Part shown: piece by piece, positions 51,964 to 64,000 of the stretch
How positions within the stretch are numbered: the stretch's first letter is position 1
Layout of the letters: every line of letters starts with the position of its first letter
Assembly: GCF_030867145.1 (NCBI RefSeq)
Contig: NC_134414.1
Coordinates: forward strand, 78,544,504-78,608,503
From: Opisthocomus hoazin
Taxonomy: Eukaryota > Chordata > Aves > Opisthocomiformes > Opisthocomidae
Length of the DNA: 64,000 nucleotides
Direction of reading: 5' to 3'
The notes under the pieces: model-generated
What the model saw: only the letters and a program-made list of their open reading frames with translations
Database searches by the model: none
Told to the model about the DNA's origin: nothing
Translations under genes and position numbers: made by a program

Positions 51964-52778
51964 AATAGAATCATAGAATCGTTCAGGCTGGAAAAGACCT
52001 CTAAGATCATGCAGTCCAACTGCAAACGTACTACTGCCAAGCCCACCACTAAACCATGTCCCTAAGCACTGCATCTACATGTCTTTTAAACACTTCCAGG
52101 GATGGTGACTCCACCACTTCCCTGGGCAGCCTGTTCAAGTGCTTGACCCCTCTTTAAGTAAAGAAAATTTTCCTAATATCCCATTTAAATCTCCCCTGAC
52201 GCAACTTGAGGCCGTTTCCTCTCGTCCTATCACTAGTCACCTGGGAGAAGAGACCAACACCTGCCTCACTACAACCTCCTTTCCCCCTCACAGTACTCCA
52301 GGTGCGGCCTCACCAGTGCCAAGTACAGGGGCACAATCACCTCCCTACTCCTGCTGGCCACACTATTCCTGATAGAAGCCAGGATGCCATTGGCTTTCTT
52401 GGCCACATGGACACACTGCTGGCTCATGTTCAGCCGGAGGTCGACCAGCACCCCAAGATTTTTTTTCCACTGGGCAGCTTTCCAGCCACTCCTCCCCAAG
52501 CCTGTAGCGTTGCATGGGGTTGTTGTGACCCAAGTGCAGGACCTGGCACTTGGCCTTGTTGAAGCTCATACGACTGACCTCGGCCCATCGATCCAGTCTG
52601 TCCAGATCCCTCTGCACAGCCTTCTGTCCCTCTAGCAGATCAACGCTCACACCCAAATTGGTGTCATCTGCAAACTTACTGAGGAAGCACTCAATGCCTT
52701 CATCCAGATCATTGATAAAGATACGAAACAGAACTGGCCCCAACACTGAGCCATGGGGAACACCACTTGTGACCAGCA
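51964..52778 (-). mobile_element. CR1 LINE fragment in intron 4, internally deleted
   Basis: The plus strand opens with CATAGAATC-type tail sequence and the complement of the CR1 3' UTR, then the ORF2 region. On the minus strand, 52363-52785 encodes [20 protein letters not shown], the box [18 protein letters not shown] and [21 protein letters not shown] shifted frame (52269-52499) continues with [20 protein letters not shown] and [20 protein letters not shown]. Near 52289 the sequence jumps from the ORF2 'LVRPHLEYC' segment straight into the distal tail. The usual block of about 200 bp between them in CR1 appears deleted. The element lies in the same orientation as the host gene, is frameshifted and is inactive. 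Confidence 0.92.
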
Positions 52779-55534
52779 TTGGCACTTCGATTTTAAATTA
52801 ATGGATTTATATATTTGTACTAACCTTTAGACAGATATAGCCACATGTTCACAATTAATCTTCATCATATTTCAGTGTTTTGCTGAATCACAGCCTTCAT
52901 CAAAAGTGTGTACATTATTATGCATCATTTTCTTTATAACGGCTTCATATAGATTTCACATTTAAATTATCTTCTGGGCCTGACTAGGTCCATTCCTTAC
53001 TGATTCTCTTCTGATACAAACAAGAGATGGAACTTAGTCTCAAATCTGTGATCATCGATGAACATTTTAAATGATAAAGTCTTAGCAGTGATCAGCTTTA
53101 CAAAGCCACACTGGTTGTGCAATCAAATGATCTTGCTACTGAGTCAACTGGTAAATGTACTCAAAGTAAAACAAGCAGACACACTTGGGCATTGCTGCTA
53201 CAAGGTTTCTATCTTTTGCTTTAGTATATTCCCCTACGCTGACCTAGGGCTCAGTTAAGATCCTGCAGCAGAATCTACAGAGCTAAGCTGATACAAGAGG
53301 GAGTGTGGTACCAGGATCTTAACTATTATGTTGTATAACTAGCTTTAAATGCCAGCCATACAGAACATATGCACTTACAAATTATTAATTTGACAGAATT
53401 ATTAAAAATTATGCAGCTGGCAAACTTGCATTCAACTTGCTAATTGCCTTATTACTTTTTAACAAATGTATTTTTATTTTGGTCTCTTCACATACCGTAG
53501 TGGTTCTGTCACAAGTTCCAGTACCAGAAACTGTACATTCTTGCTCAAGTAACTTTTTACACTACAGTAAATTTTATGTTTTTAGTTTCATAAATATCCA
53601 CTAGAAAAGAAGATACAGACACATATAGATAGAAACAGATTTACCCCACTTACTCACAGTTGAGTGCTCAGAGGTCCCTCCTGAATGAATGTTCAAGCAA
53701 CCAAATTTAACTTTCAGAAATGCTCACCAAAAGTAAATGTTAACTGCTCAGGCTTGTGCACGCTCCCAGGAAGATCAGGTTTATTTTTTATGGGATGGGA
53801 TGCTGCCTGACACAGCAGAACCACAAGGTTTCAAAAACTCATCATCACAGCAGTGACAGACAAACAATTACAAGCCAGACAAAGATAAAGTGGTACACAG
53901 ATACACATATATTTTGGGTGAAAGCAATACAACATGAAATATTTTTAATTGTTTAAAATTCCCTACTCCAGTTGTCTTTCCTCTGGATACAGATTCTCTT
54001 TTCCTTCTCTGCTACTACTACTGGGCTGATTGCCTTTGATTATATTGCTACACAGTACAGGAACCCCACCTGTGTTGTGCTGGGAGGTGCTGCGCAAACA
54101 ACTGACAGAAGGGTATTTTCTGTCCCCCAAAAGTTTACAACATAAATCAGTCTAAGCAATATAAATACTTCTTACGTGACAAGGTCACAGTCCTGATGGC
54201 TAATTTGATCCTCTTTTCATCTTGATACAGAAATACATTCATCCAAAAAAAGAACAGAAATAAGTGCAGTTGCCTTGTCTGACCGATCACAACTAACCTT
54301 TTCACCTTGCAAACATCCATCATGTTTTATATAAGGGTGATAACTACATGAGCCCTTTCAGATAAAATACATATATTCCTCCACACTATTTATTTATAAC
54401 ATTTAGCATTGTACTGCCTGAGAACAAGAGGTATCTACATGGCAAACACATAAGCCGTCGGCAAGACTCTACTTTTGATCCCCAGTCTATAATGTCGTTA
54501 TTTCTTTTATGGTCTGTTAAATAAAAAAGCTGGTTTATCACCATACGTCTTGTATATTGTTCTGAACAAGGTGGAACAAAATTAGTATCGTGTCCAAAGA
54601 AAAAAACTCCCCAGAAATGGGTTGAACTTCAAAAAGCTACTGTTCCATTCCCCCACTCTACAGAGTTTTGCTGCGGAAGCAAACTGCTTTCTCTGACGTC
54701 GAGAGAAACCTTGGACAAGTGAAGGTCAAGTCTTTCAACACTATGATAAATCCTACATTGTTCAGAAGAGAACACAGAGCCACTGTGGGCTCGGGATCAC
54801 TTTCATTATGTGTTTTTTGAAGAACTACTATGCTCCATGGATATTCTATAATGGGTTGCAACCCTCCAAAATTTCCCCTATTACTCTCAGTGACCCTGTG
54901 TTTTGTGGCACATAAAACTCCGGGTTCTGGTCTCAGCCCACAGGATGAATCATTGCCTCCAGACCGCGGTTTGAGGTCAATGTCATTGGGATGCTCTGAA
55001 GCCACCACACAAGAAGTTAGGCTAGTGGCAGAGCTACACATAGCTCAGGTCTAAATCAACAGAGCTACAGCTCAGATTATTTTCTTCTTTCTGATCACAA
55101 CATCCTATATTTCGCCAAGATTTAATTTCAGACAGTTATCCTTCATTAAGTAACTCCATTGCTTCACACCATGGATATCTGACTGGATATTGTGTGCTTC
55201 CAGATGAAAGGGAATGGAAAGAAGTGTATGTATGAGCCACTTGTGAAATCTCAGCTAAGGAATATCACCAAGTGAAATGAAATCTGCTTGTGGATATTTA
55301 CATCTTGCAGAAGAGGAAGCTAATTTATTCAAATACACTATTTTATGACAGATAATCCACACCTGAATGACTCCAAAAGTTTCTAGAGTGTGACAGAAAG
55401 ACTTCTACATATTATTACAGTCACAGTAGTTCTAATCTTCATCACTTTTTTATTACATGTCTTGTGGGGACAGCTCTTGAAATAAAGGAAACAAAAATAT
55501 CCTGCATTATTTTTTGACATTTAACTACTTGTGG

Positions 55535-56254
55535 AAAGATGTCCTGCTTGACCAATCTGATCTCCTTCTATGACCAGGTGACTCGCCTAGTGGATGGGGG
55601 AAGGGCTGTGGATGTCATCTACATGGACTTTAGAAACGCTTTGACACTGTTCCCCACAGCATTCTCCTGGAGAAACTGGCTGCCCATGGTTTGGATGGGT
55701 GTACTCTTCGCTGAATAAAGAACTGGCTGAATGGCTGAGCCCAGAGAGTGGTGGTGAATGGAGTTAAATCCAGCTGGCGACTGGTCACAAGTGGTGTCCC
55801 CCAGCGCCCAGTTTTGGTTCCGGTTGTGTTTAATATCTTTATCCATGACCTGGATGAGGGGATTGAGTGCTCCCTCAGTAAGTTTGCAGATGACACCAAG
55901 TTGGGTGGGAGTGTTGATCTGCTTGAGGGACAGAAGGGTCTGCAGAGGGATCTGGACAGACTGGATCAATGGGCCGAGGTCAACTGTATGAGCTTCAACA
56001 AGGTCAAGTACCAGGTCCTGCACTTGGGTCACAACAACCCCATGCAACGCTACAGGCTTGGGGAGGAGTGGCTGGAAAGCTGCCCAGTGGAAAAAAAATC
56101 TTGGGGTGCTGGTCGACCTCCGGCTGAACATGAGCCAGCAGTGTGTCCATGTGGCCAAGAAGGCCAACGGCATCCTGGCTTCTATCAGGAATAGTGTGGC
56201 CAGCAGGAGTAGGGAGGTGATTGTGCCCCTGTACTTGGCACTGGTGAGGCCAAG
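55535..56254 (+). mobile_element. CR1 LINE fragment in intron 4, truncated at both ends
   Basis: Read on the plus strand it starts within the reverse transcriptase ('ctgcttgaccaatctgatct') and encodes, with frameshifts, [20 protein letters not shown] and the [18 protein letters not shown] box. It continues through [20 protein letters not shown] to [20 protein letters not shown]. It stops abruptly at about 56254 with no 3' UTR or octamer tail, which is unusual because LINE copies are normally truncated only at the 5' end. The last 230 bp are almost identical to the inverted copy at 52303-52530, and both share the same frameshift near an A8 run. It is antisense to the host gene. Confidence 0.92.
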
Positions 56255-56748
56255 CCTATAGTACATAGAAAGTAGGATAATGTAAGTTCACTTTGTACTC
56301 CTGGTTTAAAATATAACACACTGTAGTGCTGATCCCTGCTTGAAGAAATCACTGAAGGTACCCATAGTCATGGCCTTAACTGTGGCTGACTCCATTCAAG
56401 CAGGGCTACTTGTAGCTTTTTCTTTATTGACTGTAGACACATTGAGACAACATAAGCACCCACATTCAGTCTTACCACCTCTAGTTTGGACAAAATTTTC
56501 AGGTTTACAACTAACACACTCCTTTCTGCTTCCTATAGCCAGTGGGCTTTCCAGATATGGTGACTCTACAGAAACAGATAAAACCTGACTGAAGGCGCTT
56601 CTGGCAAAATTAAGAAACATCGAGTGTGTCATTTGTTTTCTACGGGCATCTTTCGGAGTTACATAATACACTACCCAATGTTTGTAATAACCTTGTACCA
56701 GGAAGTAAATATCAACAATACATAATGACAGTGATTAAATCTTCATCA

Positions 56749-57012
<264 letters not shown>

Positions 57013-57651
57013 TCAACCATATGTGGCATAACTAGCAAATTTTTTTTTCCCTGTCACGAGCTTATTTTGCTGTTGGTTTAATTTAATTTTAAATATTTTT
57101 TTGCAAAAATATGCTTAATAAAAACATTAAATATTCCTATCACTTACTAAATCCTTCTAATACTAGTCTAAAGGGAGCATTTAATACCTTAAGCTATTAT
57201 TGGTATGTTTTGTCCTGCTCCTCCATTTCTTTCATTCAGTCCACAACAAATACCTGAAATAATGATGTTTGTGGAATGATAAATGAGATAATAGGTAAAT
57301 ACTGCCATCCTCCCCCTTTTTAAAACTTATAGATGATAGGAAAAACATTCACAGTATTTTGAAGTATGCAAAATTGTATCTGAAAATAAGCTGCAAAGAT
57401 GTTGTCTAGACATGTGCCTTTGTGTGAGACTGCATCATGCAGTGACACAAAGATTTTCTCATCAACAGGCTACATCCATACTTTGAAGAACAGTAAATTG
57501 CAGTAAAATTCTACTAATGTCAACATCTGGTTTTCATAACTTTGTCAGTTAAACTTCATGACGTCTACTAAGAGCTGTGATAACTAACATAAGAGCCTAA
57601 ACATGGATACAGAAGCCTAGAACAACCATTTTAAAATTCTTTACTTCACAC

Positions 57652-58299
57652 CTGGCAATGTGCATCCGCAGCCCAGAAGGCCAACTGTATCCTGGGCTGC
57701 ATCAAAAGCAGCGTGGCCAGCAGGTTGAGGGAGGGGATTCTGCCCCTCTGCTCCGCTCTGGTGAGACCCCCCCCAGGGAGTCCTGCATCCAGTTCTGGAG
57801 CCCTCAGCACAGGAAGAACATGGAGCTGTTGGAGCAGGTCCAGAATAGCGCCACAAAAATGATCTGAGGGCTAGAGCACCTCTCCTGTGAGGAAAGGCTG
57901 AGAGAATTGGGGCTGTTCAGCCTGGAGAAGAGAAGGCTCCGGGGTGACCTTATCGCAGCCTTCCAGTACCTGAAGGGGGGGTACAGGAAAGCTGGAGAGG
58001 GACTTTTTAGAAGGATATACAGTGATAGGACAAGGGGTAATGGCTTCAGGCTGAAAGAGGGTAGATTTAGATTAGATCTGAGAGAGAAATTCTTCACTAT
58101 GAGGGTGGTGAGACAATGGAACAGGTTGCCCAGAGAAGCTGTGGCTGCCCCTTCCCTGGAAGCGTTCCAAGCCCAGGCTGGATGGAGCTCTGAGCAACCT
58201 GGTGTAGTGGAAGGTGTCCCTGCCCATGGCAGGGGGGCTTGGAACTAGGTGATCTATAAGGTCCCTTCCAACCCAAACCACTCTATGATTCTATGATTT
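57652..58299 (+). mobile_element. CR1 LINE 3' fragment upstream of exon 4
   Basis: The plus strand encodes CR1 ORF2 C-terminal motifs across frames: the segment equivalent to GCIKSSVASRLREGILPLC, an [22 protein letters not shown] run, [19 protein letters not shown] and [20 protein letters not shown]. It ends with the 3' UTR and the tail CTCTATGATTCTATGATTT at 58299, the intact CR1 terminus. It is 5'-truncated near 57652. It is antisense to the host gene and begins about 0.67 kb upstream of exon 4. The distinct 3' UTR shows it belongs to a different CR1 subfamily from the 14.5 kb copy. Confidence 0.95.
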
Positions 58300-61200
58300 C
58301 AGAATTTGCTAACCTGAGTTGGTTGTATCATAACACTTTGAAACACTTTGAAAGTCCGAGACAACAGGCCTCATTCTTTAGCTTCATGGTATTATTAAAA
58401 AAATAAAGTATGGTAACTTTTTTAAGTTAAGTGATAACAAAACTGAAAAAAAATCACATGAGATATAGCAAAATTTCCTGTTAGGAAAGAAAAACCTTTG
58501 TCTTTCCCTCATAATTTGCAAAGTGTGGAAGGACATATTCATTTTTAGAAAGCACGTTCTTATGCATGAAATGAAAAAAGGTGAATATCTGAAAATAATA
58601 CTATCTTGTATATGAAAATTAGTGGTTACAATTAAAAAGACCACTGGATTTAGGTCCGGCAATATTGCTATATTTAAAAATGAAAAAAAAGAGATGGTAA
58701 GTACAGGCCATTAAAACTATGATTTTCAAATTACAGAAGTGCTCTAAACGATAAAACTCTTCAGGAAACTCTTCACAAAACACTGAAAAATTTATGTGAT
58801 CTCCAAACACATTTAAATATTTAGCAGCAGGTGTGCAAGCCACAGGATACCTGTATTTGCATCTGGTTCTACAAGCTGATGATGCAAAACCCCTCAAGCT
58901 TGCTGCTTGTTTGGGAAAAGGATGCTCAGGCTTTCCAAGCACGGCTGTTGGGAGCGGTCTGTTCTTGTAATGGGTTTCATGTGGAGACAACCCAATTTCA
59001 GGCACTGATCCTGCCCTGCTTCCCTCAAGCCCTATGGCCTTTCCTTGAAATCAGATGAAATTTGAGCACACCTTTCACATTCAGAGCCTTTGCATTTGTT
59101 GTTCAGCGATTCATTCTCTTTAATGAGGGAGCTGCTATAGCTTTAAGAAATCAATTTTAATTGCTTAGAAAAATAAATCATTATAGATATCAAGGACAAG
59201 CTGATCCCGTTTCAGGAGACCTTTGAAAACAAAAGGGCCTGGTGATGGGAGAAAGGAACCCGTGTGGAACTGCCTGGAGCGAAGCTCATTCTTCAAAACT
59301 CAAATCCAACACGACTGCTCAGGAGAACGTGCTCCAACCTTTTGGTCTGAAGCTTTCTTCAGTGGGACTAATTGTCCCTGCTCACTGCTGTGAGGCACAC
59401 GCTACACTGGGTGCAGGTGCCTTGCTCCCATTAGCACGTCAGGAAGACCACACCTCTCCTTGTGTTCTCTGCAGTCGCTTTTCTGACACCCATGCATATG
59501 ATGAATATCCTCTACCAGCTCCGTTTTGCCTTAATTAAAGCTTGTTTCTATTAACATTCAAAATGTGCTGTGCACTTGGCACATTGCTGTCAAGAAATCA
59601 GGGATTATAAAGGCTGTGGACACATGAACAGTACACCAAAAGCTCACTATGTATCAATGCACAATATATGCAAAAAATAATGCAAAACAGAAATAAAGAC
59701 ATGGGGTGGCACTGCACAGTATTGAAAGAAGTGAACCAGCTAGCCCTAAAATATAAGAGAAGCAATACACTTGAGCAAAAGAGAGCTTTAGGCTAACCTC
59801 GTTTTTCCTTTGGCTTGAGATAAAATACATGTTAACAGCTAACGAATGGAGTAATTAATTAGCTAAGTAAAACATATGTAACAACACAAGCAGTAATAGT
59901 CTGTCATTTTATTTTTTTATTTAAACATGGCAGGGAACAACAGAGAAAAAAATTACTAATTGCACACAGAAACAGCAACATCCAGCAAACATCAAGAACT
60001 TTCAGTGTCTTGAATGAAAGACAAACTTCCAAAATACATCCTCTAAGGTACAAATTTCATTAGTGCTTTCTCAATTAACCTTTACTTCTTATTTCATCTT
60101 AACTTTAAATAAAAATCACCTATCTATACATCTGCTAATGTATATCACTATATTTGAATGTATTGAAAGCAATGATACCCCAAAAAGTTATTTAAAAAAA
60201 AAAGTACGTTATTGCATGCAAATTATTGTTTCATTTCTAGTTCTTCACTTGGTATCTACCAAGGAAAATGCTCAAGCAGCATCTTCTGCAGTGGCAATAC
60301 ACCACCCAGATGCACACATGCCTGCCTAACCCCACTCCGCACTTTGAACAACAGACATGGCAGAAATACAGTGCCCAAGACAGCATGTGTGCTGCCACAC
60401 ACCTTGAAGGATGACTGTACATTTGTGCTCTGCCAGCCTCACCTGCTGTGAACATCAAGAGATAGAAAGAATTCATAGGAACCACGCTTGTTCACTATCA
60501 CAATTTTTCCAGTCACCTCAAAGCAAAAGGCATTAGCGAACTCGTATTAGAACCACGTTGAAACTGCTCGGTTGGGCAATGAGTGATAAAATGAGCAGGA
60601 AAGGCCAGTTCCTTAGGGTGGCTCTACTAAAGCCACCACCAGCAGAAACTAAGCTTATTAAAACCCGTAAGGATGTCAGCTCTCATTGTTTGATTAACTG
60701 ATTTGCTAGGCTTTGTACCCATAAAGGAAGTTTTCCCATTTTCTATACTCCAGAGGAAAATGCAGAAGTGGTTTGAGTGTGGACTGGAAAAAATGCACTA
60801 GGTATTTGTCAGGTAAAATGAGAAACTGGACTTATATCCCTAGGTAAGCAGCCTACAAAGTTTATTAAGGGCCACCTTCCTCCAGGGGAGCTTATGACGA
60901 CTAGCTCTGATACAGAGGTCAAGAGGATAGATGTCAAAAGCTAGAAGATATTAATCCCACGACAGTGACTGTATTAGGGCGCTATTATACGTCAAAGAAG
61001 ACACAGCGCTGCCAGCTTTAGGAAATTCTAACTATTGCACAGAGCAGGAGACAATTTTCTCAGCGGCAAAGACCTCCATAAATCATTTTTTTCCCCATAC
61101 AACACCACGCCACACTCAAGGTCCCCGCTTCCCCTCACCAGTTCTCACAGTAATAGACGCTTCAGGTTGAGTGTGATAACAAAATCACTCAAAGCCCTGA

Positions 61201-61440
61201 CAGAAGGACAAACACGGTGCTGCTGGAAGTACAGGAGAAATGTCCTCAAAATCGGAAAAGGTGGACTGCACAAGCAACATGAGCTTCCTTTTGTGTATTC
61301 AAAGACCATGGAACATCCTACAAGGATAAAGAATGGTGACGACCATCCTTGACTTTCTAGTACTGCAACAACACCACTAATGTAAGGAAAAGCACACAGA
61401 AAGGCGTGCTGGTGTTTTTCAACACAGCTTTCCCTGGGCA

Positions 61441-61451
61441 GGGGGGGGGGG
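61441..61451. repeat. G11 homopolymer
   Basis: A run of eleven G residues on the plus strand (C on the gene's sense strand), preceded by GGGCA. It is a short, error-prone tract inside intron 3, noted as a possible sequencing or assembly uncertainty. Confidence 0.9.
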
Positions 61452-64000
61452 CAAACAAAGGAAAAAAACTCAAATAGTACACAATACTTGGTAGTTCATT
61501 TAGATAAAACAGTAAAGAGGCTGATATTACAATTTAAATTTGGTATAATAAATCTGTGTTGTTCACGTGTATTAACTGTGATTACAAAACGTCTTAAGCA
61601 AGAGGTATAGAGACTCACGAATATTGTATGTGCTAACCCTGTAAAAAGAAAATATTAAGAGTTTTCTACATGATATTTGTCTCTCCACAGACTGAACTTA
61701 CTTTGTAGGAAGTACAACTATGATTTAACCACAAAGCCACTTCAGACACGCCAAATGTATTATAGTATGCTACTCTACAGTACCTAATGCACTGACTATA
61801 GGACTAATAAACGATAAACGCTAATATGCTGTAATACTAAAAGCAAATAATAATTTGTTTTCCATTACAGGGTTTGTTATCTTTAGCTTTTCTCTCCTGC
61901 ACTCAATTAAAGGGAAAGAAAAAATTAAAAATATAGTTTGCTCATCAAAATAAAATTAACATTATAGCAGCAATAATGCTCTAAAATTGACTATCACTGT
62001 TTACAGTCTTACTGTGTTATGTATCAAGGATGTTAAAGTTTTCCATTAGCTGTAAAAACGTTGTGTTTCTTCAAAATGACTGTTAGATAGAACACCAAAT
62101 TAATAATTATGATGGAATACTGTTAATACGGCAGTTAACAAAAGAAATTATTCATGTAAAATGAATAAATATATTGAAAATTACTGGAATTATTGGAAAA
62201 AATTACACAAAAAAGAACTGTTCCATCGCTTGGGAAGACAGCCTTGTATATACCTGAAATGCAGATTCCTGTTTTAGATTTGCATTTGGATGTAAATTCA
62301 CATCCTTGTCTTCTTGACCAACAGACAAATGTGATTATTACCATTAGCTTTTGGATTATTTATTTTTGAAGAGTTAATGAAGTGAACACTCATTCAGTAG
62401 ATCAAAAGGTGTATTGAAAATCCATGTCTTAGTCTCTGTACGACTTCAAGGTCCCTTTCCTCACCTTCCATACTAATTCAGAAATTAGATATGGCTGCTG
62501 TAGTATAAGGAGCTATTTCTGAAGCATTGATGATTGAGGTACATTCTTCCCCATAAGCCCCAAGTGAGTTGCAAAGCCAAACTGATGAATCCTATGCTTT
62601 GACAAAATAGCTGTAAATCTGTCCCCCTATCATACATAGAAGAGACATGAGAAACAGATTCATGCACACTTTAATTCACATAGCTAAATACAAATTTAAT
62701 AAAGACGTGTTCAGAAAGGCTAACCATAGGAAGTCAGAATTAACCAGCAGTACTATTCAGTTGTGTGAGATGATCACTTAAACATTTTTCTCAGCATCCA
62801 GAATTTTCTAAAATCTTCAGCAACTTTCACATTAAAGAGAAGTCTTATTAAAGAAAAAAAGTGCATTATATTTTACTTGTTGACATTTTGATTTGCCCAG
62901 TGTCTAAACCATACATTACTTATTTAGTAGTCTGTGAATGGAGAAAATGACCAAAGTCTATTGTTCTGCAAAGTCTTTTACAAGAAAATTGCCTGATGAG
63001 AACCTCCCTGGTGTTAGATGTAGTTCTTGAGCAGCCTCAATGAAGGAGACGTGCGCATGTACACAGACGCACACACAATCCACTCTACTCCACCAAAGCA
63101 CCTTCCTCTAACATTTCTTGATCTAATTGCTGTCCTAGTAAAGATTCATCTCACCTATAAGATCCTGACTCAGGCTTCTCTTTGACACCACTCAAAAACC
63201 CTATGATAGTATCAGGCTGAAAATATGGCACATATTTTCCCAAGCATGTGACTAAAACACTATTCTGTTAAGAAAAAGCAATGCTAATGCAGCTCAGTTA
63301 CACTGATTTCAGTGTGAACCTCCACAAATCCATGTGGTCTTGACATTCTTTGTACCAAATCACCAGTATTTTTTTCCTCTTCTACTGAAACACTCACTGA
63401 TGGTGTTATAAATAGATCTAAGGAAATATTTAGCCTCCAAGAACCCACTTGATGTTACAAAACAAAGTTTTCCAAATAAATGTATGATTGCATGGGTCTT
63501 TCCCATCCTCTCATACCCTTTGGCACAACAGTTTCCATCTCCACTGCAACCACGGTGCTTTCTCCAAAGAGACTGTCCCCCACCCAGCATCTCTGGATGC
63601 TCTGAGAAGGGTTGCCATACCAACCAGAGCTCGGCTTTCTACAGGCACAGGGAGCATGGTTGACATAGCAACCGGCCAAAGCAGCTTCTCCCCAGCTTTT
63701 TGGGGACAGGTCGTGGTCACTGTAACAGAAGAGAAGCTTCTTAACAGGAATGAAGGGAGCAGCCGGACACCCTTGATGGGTACCGCTCCATGGCACTTTC
63801 CTGCCATGCCCACAGGAGCTTACTCTTCAAAAGCTGGGTACTGGCTCTTCTCTCTCTATGTTCCTCTGCCCACCACAAACTGATGGGGATGCCCTCCTGC
63901 TCTTGGGGTGTTCTCTCATCCGAACATCAGAGGACACCACCTGACAAGGAAGCAAGTGCTTGGGCTGAGCTTTGGTAGACGAATATGGAGAGAGAAAGAA

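Noticed and set aside
55619..56266. A 215-codon minus-strand open frame
   Set aside because: It is the antisense shadow of the plus-strand CR1 reverse transcriptase fragment.
63455..63883. Overlapping frames of 100-131 codons on both strands at the right edge
   Set aside because: No recognisable family, mutually overlapping on opposite strands, and located inside the receptor intron; no exon evidence.

Overview
The window looks like vertebrate, most likely avian, nuclear DNA. It is AT-rich and gene-sparse, its coding blocks are short and bounded by splice sites, and its dominant transposon is the CR1 LINE (six pieces, some with the ATTCTATG-type 3' tail typical of birds and other sauropsids). 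There is also one solo retroviral LTR whose end sequences resemble avian endogenous retrovirus LTRs. There are no bacterial features.

One gene can be supported: the 3' part of a GABA-A receptor beta-subunit gene on the minus strand, running right to left. Six consecutive coding exons are present: 56762-56982, 51197-51279, 49956-50093, 42232-42384, 37689-37933 and 26923-27273. Their lengths (221, 83, 138, 153, 245 and 351 bp) and phases join into one open frame of 396 codons plus a TGA stop. This covers most of the extracellular domain after loop D, the Cys-loop, all four membrane segments and the large M3-M4 loop. The first exons (signal peptide and N-terminus) lie to the right of the window. 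The protein is beta3-like, but its loop and M4 differ more than I would expect of a bird beta3. I therefore favour beta4 (GABRB4, a subunit known from birds and other non-mammals), with GABRB3 as the alternative.

Layout: 1-23.5 kb is intergenic sequence downstream of the gene, holding three minus-oriented CR1 pieces and the solo LTR (6114-7267). About 23.5-26.9 kb is the probable 3' UTR and flank. 26.9-57.0 kb is the exon-intron part of the gene, with introns of 10.4, 4.3, 7.6, 1.1 and 5.5 kb. 57-64 kb is the next upstream intron, with no exon recognised. CR1 pieces lie in the intron between exons 4 and 5 and just upstream of exon 4.

The most interesting points are a GC-AG intron after exon 6, an inverted pair of CR1 fragments with an uneven identity profile, and oppositely oriented CR1s around exon 4. 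I did not find a previously undescribed biological system. Exon numbers follow the usual nine-exon GABRB layout.
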